DNA from: Zychaea mexicana
Taxonomy: Eukaryota > Mucoromycota > Mucoromycetes > Mucorales > Lichtheimiaceae
Length of the DNA stretch: 64,000 bases
Assembly (NCBI RefSeq): GCF_025766255.1
Contig: NW_026516769.1
Location: 1-64,000, forward strand
Direction of reading: 5' to 3'
The position numbers and the translations under genes were made by a program. A model generated the notes under the pieces. The model did not search any database. It was not told where the DNA came from and saw only the letters and a program-made list of their open reading frames with translations. This document shows positions 1-12,164 of the stretch, piece by piece (position 1 is the first letter of the stretch; every line of letters starts with the position of its first letter).

Positions 1-450
1 CAGCCGAAGAACAAGGGACATGTAGCATAAAGGAGTTAAAACGCGACCTATCATTATTCTGGTTAACTGCATATTAAAGAAATTGCGTCGTACTCTGATA
101 TTAACATTTACTACTTCTTGAGTAACAACAAAGTGGACACCTTCTCTCTCTCCATTGGCAACAATGTATCTGTTTGCGTAGCACTTCCCCTGTAGCGTAT
201 CGCTCGGGTAATCCACTTGCACCTTTCCTACTACGACGTGGATAATAATTCTAGCAGCAGAAGTATTTTGCTCTTCCGACAGTCCCGAAAAGGCAGCCGT
301 TGACAATCAGCGACATCGAGCTTCGTGCAAAAGGATAATTATTTTACTTCCACCAAGCCAAACTCCCTTGCAACATGGATGAATTTTTTATTTAGCGAAT
401 TATATAAATACGTGTTGATCCCCCGTAGAACAGTTTTTTGTTTCTTCCTT
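1..450. other. Upstream region of the ABC transporter gene
   Basis: No gene is supported here. The plus-strand frame stays open upstream of the chosen ATG at 451, back to about 325, but it lacks another good start and crosses a TATA-like sequence at 401-410, so it is read as promoter and leader. No fungal drug-response element could be assigned with confidence. Confidence 0.6.
401..410 (+). promoter_or_regulatory. TATA-like box of the ABC transporter gene
   Basis: The sequence TATATAAATA lies 41-50 bp before the ATG at 451. Its position supports 451 as the translation start rather than the longer open frame. It is a sequence match only, with no transcript evidence. Confidence 0.4.
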
Positions 451-3400
451 ATGGATACTGAAGCATTTGAGCGACAGCCACAAACGTGGAGGAACGAAGA
501 TTCCCCCGACAACGACGATAACAATGGTGCACCTCTCTCTCGCCAAAAGAGCAGCGCCGGTGGTTTCGGTGAACGGACCGGCAATGCCGTTGATTACGAC
601 GAAGCTATGAGCCAATACGAAGAAATGCGTCGCGAACTTACCAAGCAATCCACTATCAATGCCCAAGGCGGCGGTGGCGATGTCGAAAAGGGTGGCGCTG
701 AACGATTTGATCTCACCGACTATCTTTCTGGTATCGACAGGCGCCAAAACGCAGAATCCTTCCAGCCCAAGCATCTTGGTCTGGTAGTTAAAAATTTAAC
801 AGTAAAAGTAAGTTGTACAAGCGGTTAAAATATTCTTCCCCGTAACTCTAGCCGAAAAATTCACTAACAACGATTTTGGGGGAAAAAAAGGGTCTTGGTG
901 CCGACGCTGAATGGATCCCTACACTCGCCACTGTGGCCGAGAAGACCTTCAAATTTTGGGAGTGGGGTCGCAAGATGGGTCACGACCGTACCATTTTGAA
1001 CGACATCAACCTCTACTGTAAACCCGGTCAGATGGTCCTCGTTCTTGGTCGTCCCGGCGCCGGTTGTACCACACTTTTGCGTGTCATGGCCGATATGCGC
1101 AAGGGTTTCACGGCTGTAGAAGGTGATGTCAAATACGGTGGTATCGAAGCTACCGAATTTGGCAAGGTCTACAAGGGTGAAGTCTGCTACAATCAAGAAG
1201 AAGATATCAACTACCCTACATTAACTGCTAAGCAAACCTTGTCATTTGCTCTGCGTTTGAAGACTCCCGGCAAACGTCTCGAAGGCGAAAGCGGCAAGAA
1301 CTTCATGGGTAACATGATTTATATGCTCGGTAACATGCTTGGTCTCACCAAGCAAATGGATACCATGGTTGGTAACGAGTTCGTCCGTGGTCTTTCCGGT
1401 GGTGAACGTAAGCGTCTTACTATTGCCGAACAAATGACTACTGGCTCCTGTATCAACTGTTGGGATTGCTCTACCCGTGGTCTCGATGCTGCCTCTGCCC
1501 TTGATTACATTCGTTCTCTCCGTATTATGACCGATATTCTCAAGAAGACTACCGTTGCCACCTTGTACCAGGCTTCCGACAACATCTTTAACCTTTTCGA
1601 TAACACCATGGTCCTGTACGAAGGTCACTGCATTTACTTTGGTCCCGTTCTTCAGGCCAAGCCTTACTTTGAGTCTCTTGGTTTCTTCTGCCCCTCTCGC
1701 AAGAGTACTCCCGATTTCTTAACTGGTATCTCTAACATGCAAGAACGTGAGTACCGACCTGGCTTCGAGGACAAGGTCCCTGTCACCCCCGCCGAATTCG
1801 AAACTGCCTACAAGAACTCTGAAATCTACAAGCAAATGATGGCTGGCATGGCCGAATATGAAAACGAAGTCCAACAGAGTCGCCCTGATGTAGCTTTCCG
1901 TCAAGCCGTCGAAGAAGCTCACTCCAAGCGTGCTGGCAAGAGATCTCCATTCACTGCCAGTGCTTACCAGCAAATTAAGGCCCTTACCATCCGTCAATTC
2001 CAACTTATTTATGGTAAGCTTTCCTTTTTCAGATATTTTTGCAGTGGATATCCTAGAGGCGAAACATTGGTTTACTCATTCATTCTTTCGCAATACTAAA
2101 TAGGTGATAAGGGTGCTCTCGTCTCCCGTTTCGGTGGTGTCGTCGTCAAGGGTATCATCATGGCCTCCGTCTTTTTCAAGATGCCTCACGCTGCTTCCGG
2201 TCTTTTCTCTCGCGGTGGTTTCTTGTTCTTCAGTTTGACTTTCAACTCGCTTATCTCTCAATCCGAACTCGCTACCTTTATGCAAGGCCGTGGTGTGCTT
2301 GAAAAGCACAAGTCATTCTCCTTGTATCGCCCTGCTTTCTTCTACATTGCCCAGGTTGCTGCTGATATTCCTCTGGCATTCATCCAGGTCATCATCTTCC
2401 AGCTTTGCGTCTACTTTATTGCTGGTTTGGATACCACTGCTGGTCAGGTATGTTGCTATCACCTGTTTCAATCTTTCTCTTAATCATAACCTGTGTGCTT
2501 ATTCGATTTTGGTATGTATAAATTTTAGTACTTCACCTACTTGATCAACTTGGTCTTCATCAACTTGTGTATGAACGGCTTCTTCCGTATGTTTGGTTCT
2601 TTCTCGCCCAACTTTTTCCTTGCATCTCAAGCCTCAAGTACCATTTTGATTGCTATGCTTATCTACTCCGGCTATTTGATCGGTTACAACCACATGCATC
2701 CCTGGCTTATGTGGATCTACTGGATCAACCCTATGGCTTACTCTTTCAAGGCTATCATCTCCAACGAAGTCCACGGCAACTACTTCCCTTGCGAAGGAGA
2801 AGGCAACTATGTCCCCGTTGGTCCTTCCTACACTGATATCGCCTACAGAGCATGCAGTGTTGTTGGCGCCGAACCTGGTGCCGCAGCTGTCTATGGTGAC
2901 GATTACCTCAAGGCAAAGTTCGGTTACAATACCTGGGAACGCTGGATTGATTTTGTCGCTGTCGTCCTGTTCTTCTTCCTGTTCACTGTTGTCACTGCCC
3001 TTTCCATGGAATACTTGAGCGTTGGCAGCGGCGGTGGCTCACAGATCAAGGTCTACAAGCGTAACCGTGCTCCAACTGAAGATGCTGCTGCACTCGCTGA
3101 AAAGCGTGCCAACCGTCCCCAAGACAAGTTGGAAGCCGTTTCCGATGGTACCACTTTCTCCTGGCAACACATTGATTACACTGTCCCTGTTAAGGGTGGT
3201 CACCGTCAGCTCCTCAACGATGTTGGTGGTATTGTTCGACCCGGTCACTTGACTGCTCTTATGGGTTCCTCTGGTGCCGGTAAAACCACTTTGCTTGATG
3301 TCCTTTCTCAGCGTAAGACCATTGGTAAAATTGAAGGCCGTATGTACATGAACAGCGAAAAGCTTTTCAGTGACTTTGAACGTATCACCGGTTACTGTGA

Positions 3401-5122
3401 GCAGATGGATGTCCACAACCCCAACGCCACTGTTCGTGAAGCCTTGAAGTTCTCTGCTTACTTGCGTCAACCTGCAAGTGTGTCCAAGCAAGAGAAAGAT
3501 GCCTATGTTGAACAAATTATCGAACTGCTTGAAATGGAGAACATCGGCGACGCTCTTATCGGTACTGCCAGCAGCAACAAGGGTATTTCCGTTGAAGAAC
3601 GCAAGCGTCTTACCATTGGTGTTGAACTGGTCGCCAAGCCCAAGTTGCTCTTCTTGGATGAACCTACCTCCGGTCTTGATGCTCAATCCTCGTTTAACAT
3701 CATTCGTTTCATTCGTAAGCTTGCCGATGCTGGTTGGCCCGTATTGTGCACCATTCACCAGCCTTCTGCCACCCTCTTCAGCTACTTTGATCACATCTTG
3801 CTTTTGGTCCGTGGTGGCCGCACTGCTTACCATGGTGAAATCGGTGAAGACTCCAAGGCTATGATTCACTACTTTGAATCCAACGGTGCCTCCAAGTGCT
3901 CGCCAAGCGCCAACCCTGCTGAATACATTCTGGAAGTCGTCGGTGCTGGTACTGCTGGTGTTGCTCAAGCTGACTGGGCTGAAATCTGGGCCAACTCACA
4001 AAATGCCAAGGACTTGCAAGAAGAACTCGAAACCATTCACAATGAAGTCGATCAGAACTTGAACAGAAAGCCATCAAACTACTCGTTGAACTTCTTCCAA
4101 CAGTGCATGCTTGTCTACAAGCGTATGAACGTCTCTTACTGGCGCTCTCCTTCGTACAACGTCGGCCGTCTTATCAAGGTCTGCTTCGTCGCTCTCTTGT
4201 CCGGTTTCTCCTTCTGGAAGCTCGGTGATGCTGGTTACGATATGGAAAACCGTCTGTTCTGTATCTTCTGTACTCTTATCATGGCCAACTCCCTTATTGT
4301 CTTGGTTCAGCCTCGCTTTATGGAAGAGAGACAATGGTTCAGACGTGAGCATGCTAGTAAATATTACGGTTGGATGCCGTTTGCTTTGTCCTGCGTTGCT
4401 GTCGAAATGCCGTACATTTGGTAAGTTTATTTCATCATTCAAATAGTAGATTTATGCTTTTTATGCACCTTTTACTAACACAATTATCAATTTTCTGTAG
4501 GATCTTTGATGCCCTCTTCATGTTCTGTTTCTATTGGACTGCCGGTCTTCAAAACACTTCCGACCGCGTTGGCTACTTCTTCTTGCTTTTCGGTACTTTC
4601 TTGGGCTTTTCCATCTCATTCGGTCTCTTGATTGCTGCCTTCTCTACTACACCTACCATGGCTGCCGTCATCAACCCCTTCTTCTCTTCGATTCTTATTC
4701 TCTTCGCCGGTATCATGCAAGCACCCGATGCCATGCCCTACTTCTGGCGCTCTTGGATGTACTGGTTGGATCCTTACCACTATTTGATCGAAGGTTTCGT
4801 TGTCAACGAATTGGATGGCTTCAAGGTTAACTGTCGTGATGAAGATCTTTTGTCATACCGTCCTCCACCTGGCCAAAACTGCGAGGAATACAGCAGAGAA
4901 TTCTTTGAACTCGGTGGCCCTGGTTACATCCGTGAAGAATCGTTGAACAGCACCGAACTTTGCGAGTACTGCCCTTACAACTATGGTGATGATTTCTACA
5001 GCAGGCTTGGTTGGACTTTTGACAACCGTTACCGTGATTGGGGTGTTTTGCTTGCCTTCTGGGTATTCAACACCTTTGCTTTCATGTTCTTCGTTTGGCT
5101 CTTCCGTAAGCCCAGACGTTAA
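451..5122 (+). CDS. PDR-type (ABCG full-size) ABC transporter
   Basis: Exons are 451-807, 891-2013, 2104-2447, 2529-4420 and 4501-5122, giving 1445 residues, the usual size for Pdr5/Cdr1 transporters. The layout is the reversed NBD-TMD-NBD-TMD of this group. NBD1 has Walker A GRPGAGCTT (residues 172-180), with Cys in place of the catalytic Lys as is normal for the PDR group, and an LSGGERKR signature. NBD2 has canonical Walker A GSSGAGKTT (about 854-862), a degenerate signature (ISVEERKR) and Walker B LLFLDEP. Each NBD is followed by a hydrophobic block, with a Cys-containing extracellular loop near the C terminus. Such pumps sit in the plasma membrane and export drugs and lipids using ATP; substrates cannot be read from sequence. 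One oddity is WDC in NBD1 where this group usually has WDN. The family call is near certain; orthology to Pdr5 or Cdr1 is not claimed. Confidence 0.96.
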
Positions 5123-6405
5123 ATTACCTTCATCTCATTCTTCCTTTTCTCTCACCTCTTCAACAAACGCATCACGAATCAATCCCCCTACCACTTTTTT
5201 ATATTTCCGTCTACATTTTCCTCAAACCGTCATTCATGGTTCATTATCAACCATTCGATAAGATGTACACTTTTAGTTCTCTTTCTTTTTAATTTAGATA
5301 TCATCATCGCATGTAAATTATCACGCACATAAAATATAATAAAAAAGCACTCATATGTTGCAAAATAATAATAAGTCTGTAAAGTTGTCCTCGTCCCAGT
5401 CAAATAAGAAACAAAGTAGAACTTTGAGAGAGTATGAGCTGTTATGTACAGAAACCTCAACAATGCACAATAAACGGGTTTATCATACTCGTTGGTGCTA
5501 GAGACGCAGTATATCCAGCTTAAGCACTTCAAATCTGGGGACCCGGTCACGTTTGCAAGTTACTACCATTGCACAATCGGACGGCGCTCGATATTGACAA
5601 ACTCAACGCCTCCAGTTCGATTTATATGTTGAAGAGGGCGAGCTTTTACAACGATACGGTATTAGCAAATGTGCTATCCGGCTCCATGACTTCAGTTGAA
5701 AATGGTACATTGGATCGTTTATATTATGTTCATATCCTCTCAAGAGAGACGCTAATAATACAAGCTAATCAGCGTAAAGGTAAGTCATTTAAGTCTTTAC
5801 GGAAGAAGGACTTATACACGTGTGCTGCACGAATTCAGATCGTGTTCTTTAAAGAGCCATGCAAGAACACATAAAAAGTCTTAGCATTGAAGAACAGTAC
5901 GACACGAAAAGTTAAAAGAAACTGCGATTATACTAATAAAGTTATGGCTTTTTGTCAATGACTATGATATGTAAACTACTACTACATCTCTAACAGAAGA
6001 CTTAAATCGGTTTATAATTCTTGTCTCTGATATATTTCATACCGTTCTATATGCAATTTATTTGTAGTATAATTGAAGGGAGAAACTTCCACAAAACGCC
6101 GTGGTTGTTGCTTCAAAAACGAAGGGTCGTATCACTATATAGTAATAAAATCTCCATCCATCGCCTAAGTAACGGGTATAAATAAATAGATCATCAATAT
6201 ATTTTGTATCGAAGATTGATCCTCTCTTCTTGCTTGTACATAGGAGCGAAAATATCGTTTCTTACCTTTCCTTTTCGAGGTTGATCGGAGCTGGAATGAA
6301 TGGCAATGCCAGCTGTTTTTTGCTTCGCGCTTGCCAATAACCTTGGCCTTTGGTGCACGACTTACACACACATACAACGCTTCTTTTTTTACGTATATTT
6401 TCTGC
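5123..6405. other. Intergenic region without a supported gene
   Basis: AT-rich sequence between the ABC transporter and VPS23. A short plus-strand frame around 5626-5780 (begins MLKRASF) ends at a good donor-like GTAAGT at 5780, but no partner exon or family similarity was found. The last 100 bases are pyrimidine-rich, as expected for the VPS23 leader. Confidence 0.5.
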
Positions 6406-8505
6406 ATGGACAACATTAAGCGTTGGTTGCGAACAGTTCTTCAGAATGCAAGTATATCTTTTACCAAAAAAGCTCCTTTTTGACACTGTACCTCTTCTCC
6501 TATATTTCCCTTCCTTTCCCGCTCGCCCTGTCCCCTAAAGTTATCAACCCAACTAAACTTACCTAAACTGCTCTTTCTTTTCCTTGCTTTGCTTGTCATT
6601 CTTTGTTTTCTCTCGTCCAATGTAGTATAAGGACCCGGATCGTACCTTTAGAGATGTCGATGCCGTGCTCACCACGTACATTTCACTCAAGCCCGAGATG
6701 AATACGTTCAGTACGTAATAACTTCTTTACTGTTGTGCTTGGTGTTGTAAAGATAGAGAGACAAATGACTTGGCATACCTCTTCCCAAAACAAAAAGCTA
6801 CTAGTAATGCTAAAACAGACAGCGCAATATTTACCAATAGCTTACAATGACGGAAAGACGCAGTTGTTACTGTGTCTCTATGGCACCATTCCCATCACTT
6901 ATCGATCGATACCATATAATATTCCTGTTGCGTTTTGGATTCCCAGCGAATATCCTCAGCACCCGCCTATTCCGTTCGTAAAACCGACGGCCAACATGCT
7001 TGTTCGCGAAGGAAAACATGTTGATAAGAGTGGTTTATGTTATCATCCATATCGATCTTCATGGCAGACGGATGTGAACGTAAGGGCTTTCTTCTTCTAC
7101 TTAGGATTACCATATCATCACTTTGGAAACCTTTTACAAATCTTTAGGAGAAAGCGAAGGCAAAACATACCAATCAATCATTGTTTGCTAATTCGGTGTG
7201 GTGATGATGGTCGCTACTGTTAGAAACATACATTACTCGAACTCGTCGCCATTTTACAACAAGTATTCGGTCAGGAACCACCCGTGTATACCAAACCTCC
7301 ATCCTCGTCGTCGCCTGCGTCGTCAAGTCCCATGGTCCCACCCGCGATCCCTGGAAAGCTCAACAATTCTACACCACCACCACCTCCTCCTCCTCCTCCT
7401 GTCACATCTACTTCTACTCCTTCACAACCATACTCACCTTCCAATGCATCTGACACCACTCCTTCTCCAAGATGGCCCGGCGATGGCACTGCTTATTATA
7501 ATATTCACCAAGGGCTAGCGGTAAGGGTCAAGTAAATAAAAGATAGAACCGCGATAGAAGGGATAGATAGTAATGTTAATACTGATGTTAGGCCATGAGC
7601 TTGAGCCCTGGAGGCTACGCTACTCCTCCATCAGCTACCCATACACCACCACCGGTCCCTACAAGCACGACAAGCACTGGTGGTGCTCCCAGATCATCTT
7701 CAGTGCCAGCCATGTCTAAACCACCCCCAACAACAACAGCCACCACAGCAGCAGCAGCAGCAGCAGCAGCCGTTCCTCCTCCGCCACCTTCATTACCAGC
7801 ATCATCACTATCAAAGAACAGCCGTGAACGCGAATTACAAGAGAACTTGTATAGAAAGGTGTCTGAACGAATGCAGGCGTTCAATCTAGCGGTCTCAAGT
7901 GAAATGGATAGATTGTTGATGATCAATCGGCAACTCAACGATGGCGAGCTACGGATTGATCAGGAACAGCATATGTGGACGGACATGGTACGTCGATTGC
8001 AGGATAATATACAAATATTGCGGGCACGAGGGAAAGAGATTGAGGAGATTACCAGTACGGTGAACTCAATGCCGGATTTTGCTGTGGATGAAGCGCTTTG
8101 TGGAACTACGGTCGTGTACAATCAGTAAGTATTAAAGGAATGCGAGCGAGAGATTTTGTATCCGGAATATTATATATGATCTTAGGTGATTAAACGCGAT
8201 CTGATGTATATTGCAGATTATTTGATCTTGTGGCCGATGATAATGCAATTGTTGATACAATTTATTATCTGGGTAAAGCATTAAATTCAGAACGTATTGA
8301 TTTGATGACATTTATGAAGGTAAACGAGAGAGAAATAGGATTACAGGATATTAGGAGGCGAAATGCGGAAGAGGATGGGTGAAGAGACAGTAAAAAAGCT
8401 AATGATTAATGGAAATTCTAATAGTGTACACGGACGCTTGCCCGGGAACAGTTCATGGAACGAGCATTAATGAAGAAAATAGGTGATGCAGCAGTCCAGC
8501 AGTAG
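6406..8505 (+). CDS. VPS23: ESCRT-I subunit Vps23 (TSG101 homologue)
   Basis: Exons are 6406-6447, 6626-6710, 6841-7079, 7224-7520, 7592-8124, 8217-8319 and 8425-8505, giving 459 residues. Residues 1 to about 125 form a UEV domain (MDNIKRWLRTVLQN, then YGTIPITYR, YNIPVAFW, FVKPT), an inactive E2 fold that binds ubiquitin and PT/SAP motifs. A Pro/Ser/Thr-rich linker with a run of nine prolines and a poly-Ala tract follows, then a coiled coil (about 290-370). The C-terminal steadiness-box domain (AIVDTIYYLGKAL, then LAREQFMERALMKKI) anchors the subunit to the other ESCRT-I proteins. ESCRT-I sorts ubiquitinated cargo into multivesicular bodies. The first intron must be GC-AG: a GT donor three bases downstream puts a stop codon in frame. 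The gene converges on MDM12, with 121 bp between the stops. Confidence 0.95.
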
Positions 8506-8626
8506 TAATGATAATAATAATGATGGCGATGATAAAAAACAATTGATGCAAAAGAAGGAAGAAAACGAAAAGTACGACAAAGATGGACTAGGATATAAGG
8601 GATGTCTATATGTACATTTTACATGA

Positions 8627-10019
8627 TTAGTCTAGTTGGATACATTGATAACTGGGAAAGACAAGCTCATCGTCGAGCATCTTTCGTAATTGATCCACAA
8701 TGAATCTTTCGACCTTTCCAACATTCTTGAGGACTGATTTTAAAAGAGTGTGAACATAAAAAGAGAATGTAATCTATCCATTAGTGTCTTGGAAAAAGCT
8801 GATACAAACAAGCATTGCATATTTGCAGTTTTTTTTTACCTTGCTTCTGGCTGTCACCAACGATAGATTCAATTTGTACTTCTCGTAAAAGGCTCTCAAG
8901 ACTGACTTCTCGCCCACGTAAAACGTGTTCCTCCGATTGTTCCGGTTCCAACATGGACACGCATACTCGATCCATGCTTTTGATATAGGCCACAATAGCA
9001 GTGGATTCAAACTCTATGCTTCGTATTCGTAATTGAATGGGCAAGCTCATAAACATCATGCTGGGATAATTCATGCGTAGTTCCGTCATTAGCGTCATGC
9101 TCATATCGCCCTTGTACGATATCAGCATGGATGTCTGAAAATCCATTTCGGTAGACAGTCGAGGATGCTGTGGATTGCCTTGTGATGTGGTTGCTCCCGT
9201 CGTAGATGCATTTCCTTGTTGTTGTTGGCTTGCTGAAGGTGGTTTATTAGATTGACCACTATTGACCGATGCAGCTGCTACAGCCATGGCAGGTAATATC
9301 TCGTCATCGTCAATCCAGTCTTCAGTAGCCGTACCCGTGGTCGTGTTTGTGTGCCATGATGTTTCTGGAGGTGATCTTGGTGAAGGAAAGTATTGCGGAG
9401 GAGAGTGGTAATAGCTGCTAGTGTGATGGAATGGATGTTGCGGCGCAACGAACGGTGAGCGATGGAACGAGTGGCCAAGATTGAATCGATGTTGTGTCGC
9501 GGCTGCAAAGCGTGCAAATGGTTCACTCGATGGTGACATGAGACCTGACGGGAGTATGGGTGGACTGGATGGTGGCATGGATGTTGGTCGTCGACTACTG
9601 TTGCTGCCCGTAATAGTGCTATTTAGCTCATTATCATGTGGATTTGGAAAACGCGAGTTATTAGCTGCTGTCGTTGCAGCAGTAGAGGTAGTAGTAGTGG
9701 TAGGGTTGCTAATCGTGCTTCTGGCGGTGCTCAAATGGGAAGAGTCATTTAAATTATTGTCACTGCTTCCAGTATTACCGGTATTATCAACGTCGTCAGC
9801 GTTATTGTCGTCATGTTCTTCTTCGTAAAACTCGGGAAATGGGTCTGTAATGTTTGTGATTTCTATGCGTGGAGATTCTGTTCCCCATTCAAAAGCGGTC
9901 ACTTCAATGTCTCCTATAAAGGCAGGCTTGGCTATGCTTTTGAAATGCCGGTTGAGGAAGTGCTGTACGTGAACGGCTAACTCCTGATCCAGTTTCGACC
10001 ACTCGATGTCCAGCGACAT
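8627..10019 (-). CDS. MDM12: ERMES complex subunit Mdm12
   Basis: Two exons, 10019-8840 and 8733-8627 on the minus strand, give 428 residues. The N terminus (MSLDIEWSKLD, then FLNRHFKS, FIGDIEVTAFEWG, PRIEITNITDPFPEFY) and the C terminus (LLREVQIESIVGD, NVGKVERFIVDQLRKML) are the conserved SMP lipid-binding domain of Mdm12. A low-complexity Ser/Thr/Asn/Pro-rich insert splits the SMP domain between about residues 70 and 290, a common feature of fungal Mdm12. The protein joins Mmm1 and Mdm34 in the ER-mitochondria encounter structure and transfers phospholipids. The single intron (106 nt) has a GTAAAA donor; without it the frame would end early and lose the conserved C-terminal helix. Confidence 0.96.
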
Positions 10020-10126
10020 AATGAAACCAGACGGCTCGCGCTACTGCAATAAACGCACATTCAAAGGGAGAGGGTGCGCGCGTGATGTGGAGTTGTAGAG
10101 TGCGGAGCTGACAATTTTTCTCGCTC

Positions 10127-10150
10127 CCTTCTCCGTTGAAAGGGAGAAGG
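10127..10150. repeat. Perfect 8-bp inverted repeat in the MDM12 upstream region
   Basis: CCTTCTCC (10127-10134) and GGAGAAGG (10143-10150) are exact reverse complements separated by eight bases, 108 bp before the MDM12 start codon. It may be a dimeric protein-binding site or chance in a pyrimidine-rich leader. Confidence 0.4.
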
Positions 10151-10778
10151 TCAAACTACTTGTTGTTAGGAAAATAAGACATGGAAAAAAAGGACTGATC
10201 GTCCTCTTTTCCACATGGAAAAAGCCGACTCACGTTTTTACGCCCTTTTAGCATGGCATGATACCAGAGAAAAAAAAGAAGAGATCAACTATCAGGCAAA
10301 AAAGCGAACAAATAGAAAGTGCGAACACTTTTGGAAGCGTGTAATGAGAATGTGTCTTTCTGTTGCTGGGGAACACCTTATATTACACAGCGTGAGATAT
10401 AAGAAGAAACATCGTAGCAGGTTCATTATGTCACACAGACACTAACACTTTCTCTTTCTCTGACTCTTTTACTCTCTCGCAGTAATCTTATTATCCCGGG
10501 AATTGGATTGCTTGGATGTGAATGAAATCGAGAGTATTTTGGTGCCGAGCGGTTATGATCTTAATTATCACCACATATCATATTGCCTGTCGATTTTGAC
10601 CCTTTTCCAATGCACATCGTACATAAACGTACGCCGATTGGCGCTGTTCATTTTGGGAACAAGCACATAATACATTCTATCTTTGAAATAGTTTTGTACA
10701 TAGCAAATGATTTACATGTATATGTATGTACGCACGTATTTTATCGGCATGCATTCCTTCTTCTTTCTTTCTTCCTTT

Positions 10779-10801
10779 CTCTCTCTCTCTCTCTCTCTCT
10801 C
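10779..10801. repeat. CT dinucleotide microsatellite
   Basis: About eleven CT units without interruption, followed directly by a short CTG run. No gene overlaps it. Confidence 0.9.
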
Positions 10802-12164
10802 ACTGCTGCTGCTGCTGTCTCGCCCTGTCTAAGATATTAATAAATATATAATATTACGTACATACATCTATTAGACCAAGTCCGAAGGGCTATACCGAAG
10901 AACCTGCATATCATTTTATTCTTATTCTGGCTTCCGATTAGCAGGTATGCATAACTACTGTACATATCTCTCTTTCTTGCTCAGCCCCATCCTCGAGCCG
11001 ATGAACAGCGAGGCTACGACATACATAGCTGTCTATCTACTTACCTACGCACATACATTCACACATCGTCATCGACATCCCTGGATAAATTTTGCGCATG
11101 ATGGTTTACCAAAGAGGACCGTTAAGTTACAGGGATCATCATGTGCACGTATATGCAATGAAATGGATTCTCTCTTAGTAACTGTACTGCATAATATCAT
11201 TATCATAATTTCGTGTATATAATGCTGACAGACACATAAAGAGAGGAGGAGGTGCCGTTCATCTTCCAGATATACAATAGTATCTTATTTTATTATACAA
11301 CAAGTCATATTGTACGTACATGTTCTCTTATTATAGACAACCAAATAATGACTCATTCTACGTTCCTTTTCTCTCTACGACCCCTATTTCTCTTTTGCTT
11401 TGTGTCCTTCGTCAAGTTTTCATGCATGAAGAATCTATAATTATTTCAAGTCATTAATAACTTGTTTAATAATCAACTTGATAATCGTACGGACTTAATA
11501 TAGACCGACATGACAATAAAAAATGTTATTTTCTTGATAAACCTGACGACACATATTAAATACTAATAAACTGACAATAAATGTAGTAACTATGACATAG
11601 ACGGCTATAAAGGTATAACAAGCAAGCAACGGAGAAGTAATTGTGACGTAGTATCGATTGTAGCGACATTTTTAGTTGAAGATATATGATAGTAAGTAAA
11701 GAAAGATCGTTATTATTAAGTAGAAGAAGGGGTTGACAATGGTGATAATGACGGAGGAGGCGAGGAAGATAGAGATAGAAAGTACTAACGAGTATGTGTA
11801 TATGTGCATGGAGAGAGAGAAAATGACAAAATAGACAAGACAAAAACAAGGTCGTAAAAAAAGAAGGAGGAGACAGTAGTAAGTTTGATGCAAGTAATAA
11901 TATGGGTAGATGTATATCATATTAGGCCCATCGTAACCAAGAACAACGGAATATCTTATGCAGTGGTGTGTGAGCGAGTGTAATAAGAAAAAGGTTGTGT
12001 AAAACAGTGATGTGGCGCGGTAACTTCGTCTCACACGAGCCCTCCCCTAATTTCTATCATATTCCATGCAGCTATGTTGAGTTGAAGTGTGTGTGTGTGT
12101 GTGTGCCGGTTTGTAGTTGTAATGAGAAAGAAGTGAAGTTAAGCCTTTTTTCTTTTAATCGCAA

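Larger units (their letters stand above)
10020..12164. other. Gene-poor region upstream of MDM12
   Basis: No protein gene is supported on either strand. It holds the MDM12 promoter, a short hairpin (10127-10150), a CT microsatellite and many AT-rich, stop-dense stretches. The part next to 12165 is probably the 3' untranslated region of the small Cys-rich gene. A GT run lies at about 12089-12106. Confidence 0.5.

Noticed and set aside
325..450. Longer N terminus for the ABC transporter
   Set aside because: The open frame starts from a non-ATG codon or an unfavourable site and crosses a TATA-like sequence; the ATG at 451 gives the usual acidic, Ser-rich PDR start.
5569..5874. Plus-strand frame of about 100 codons with an internal GTAAGT
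   Set aside because: Starts from TTG, has no second exon that fits and no recognisable motif.
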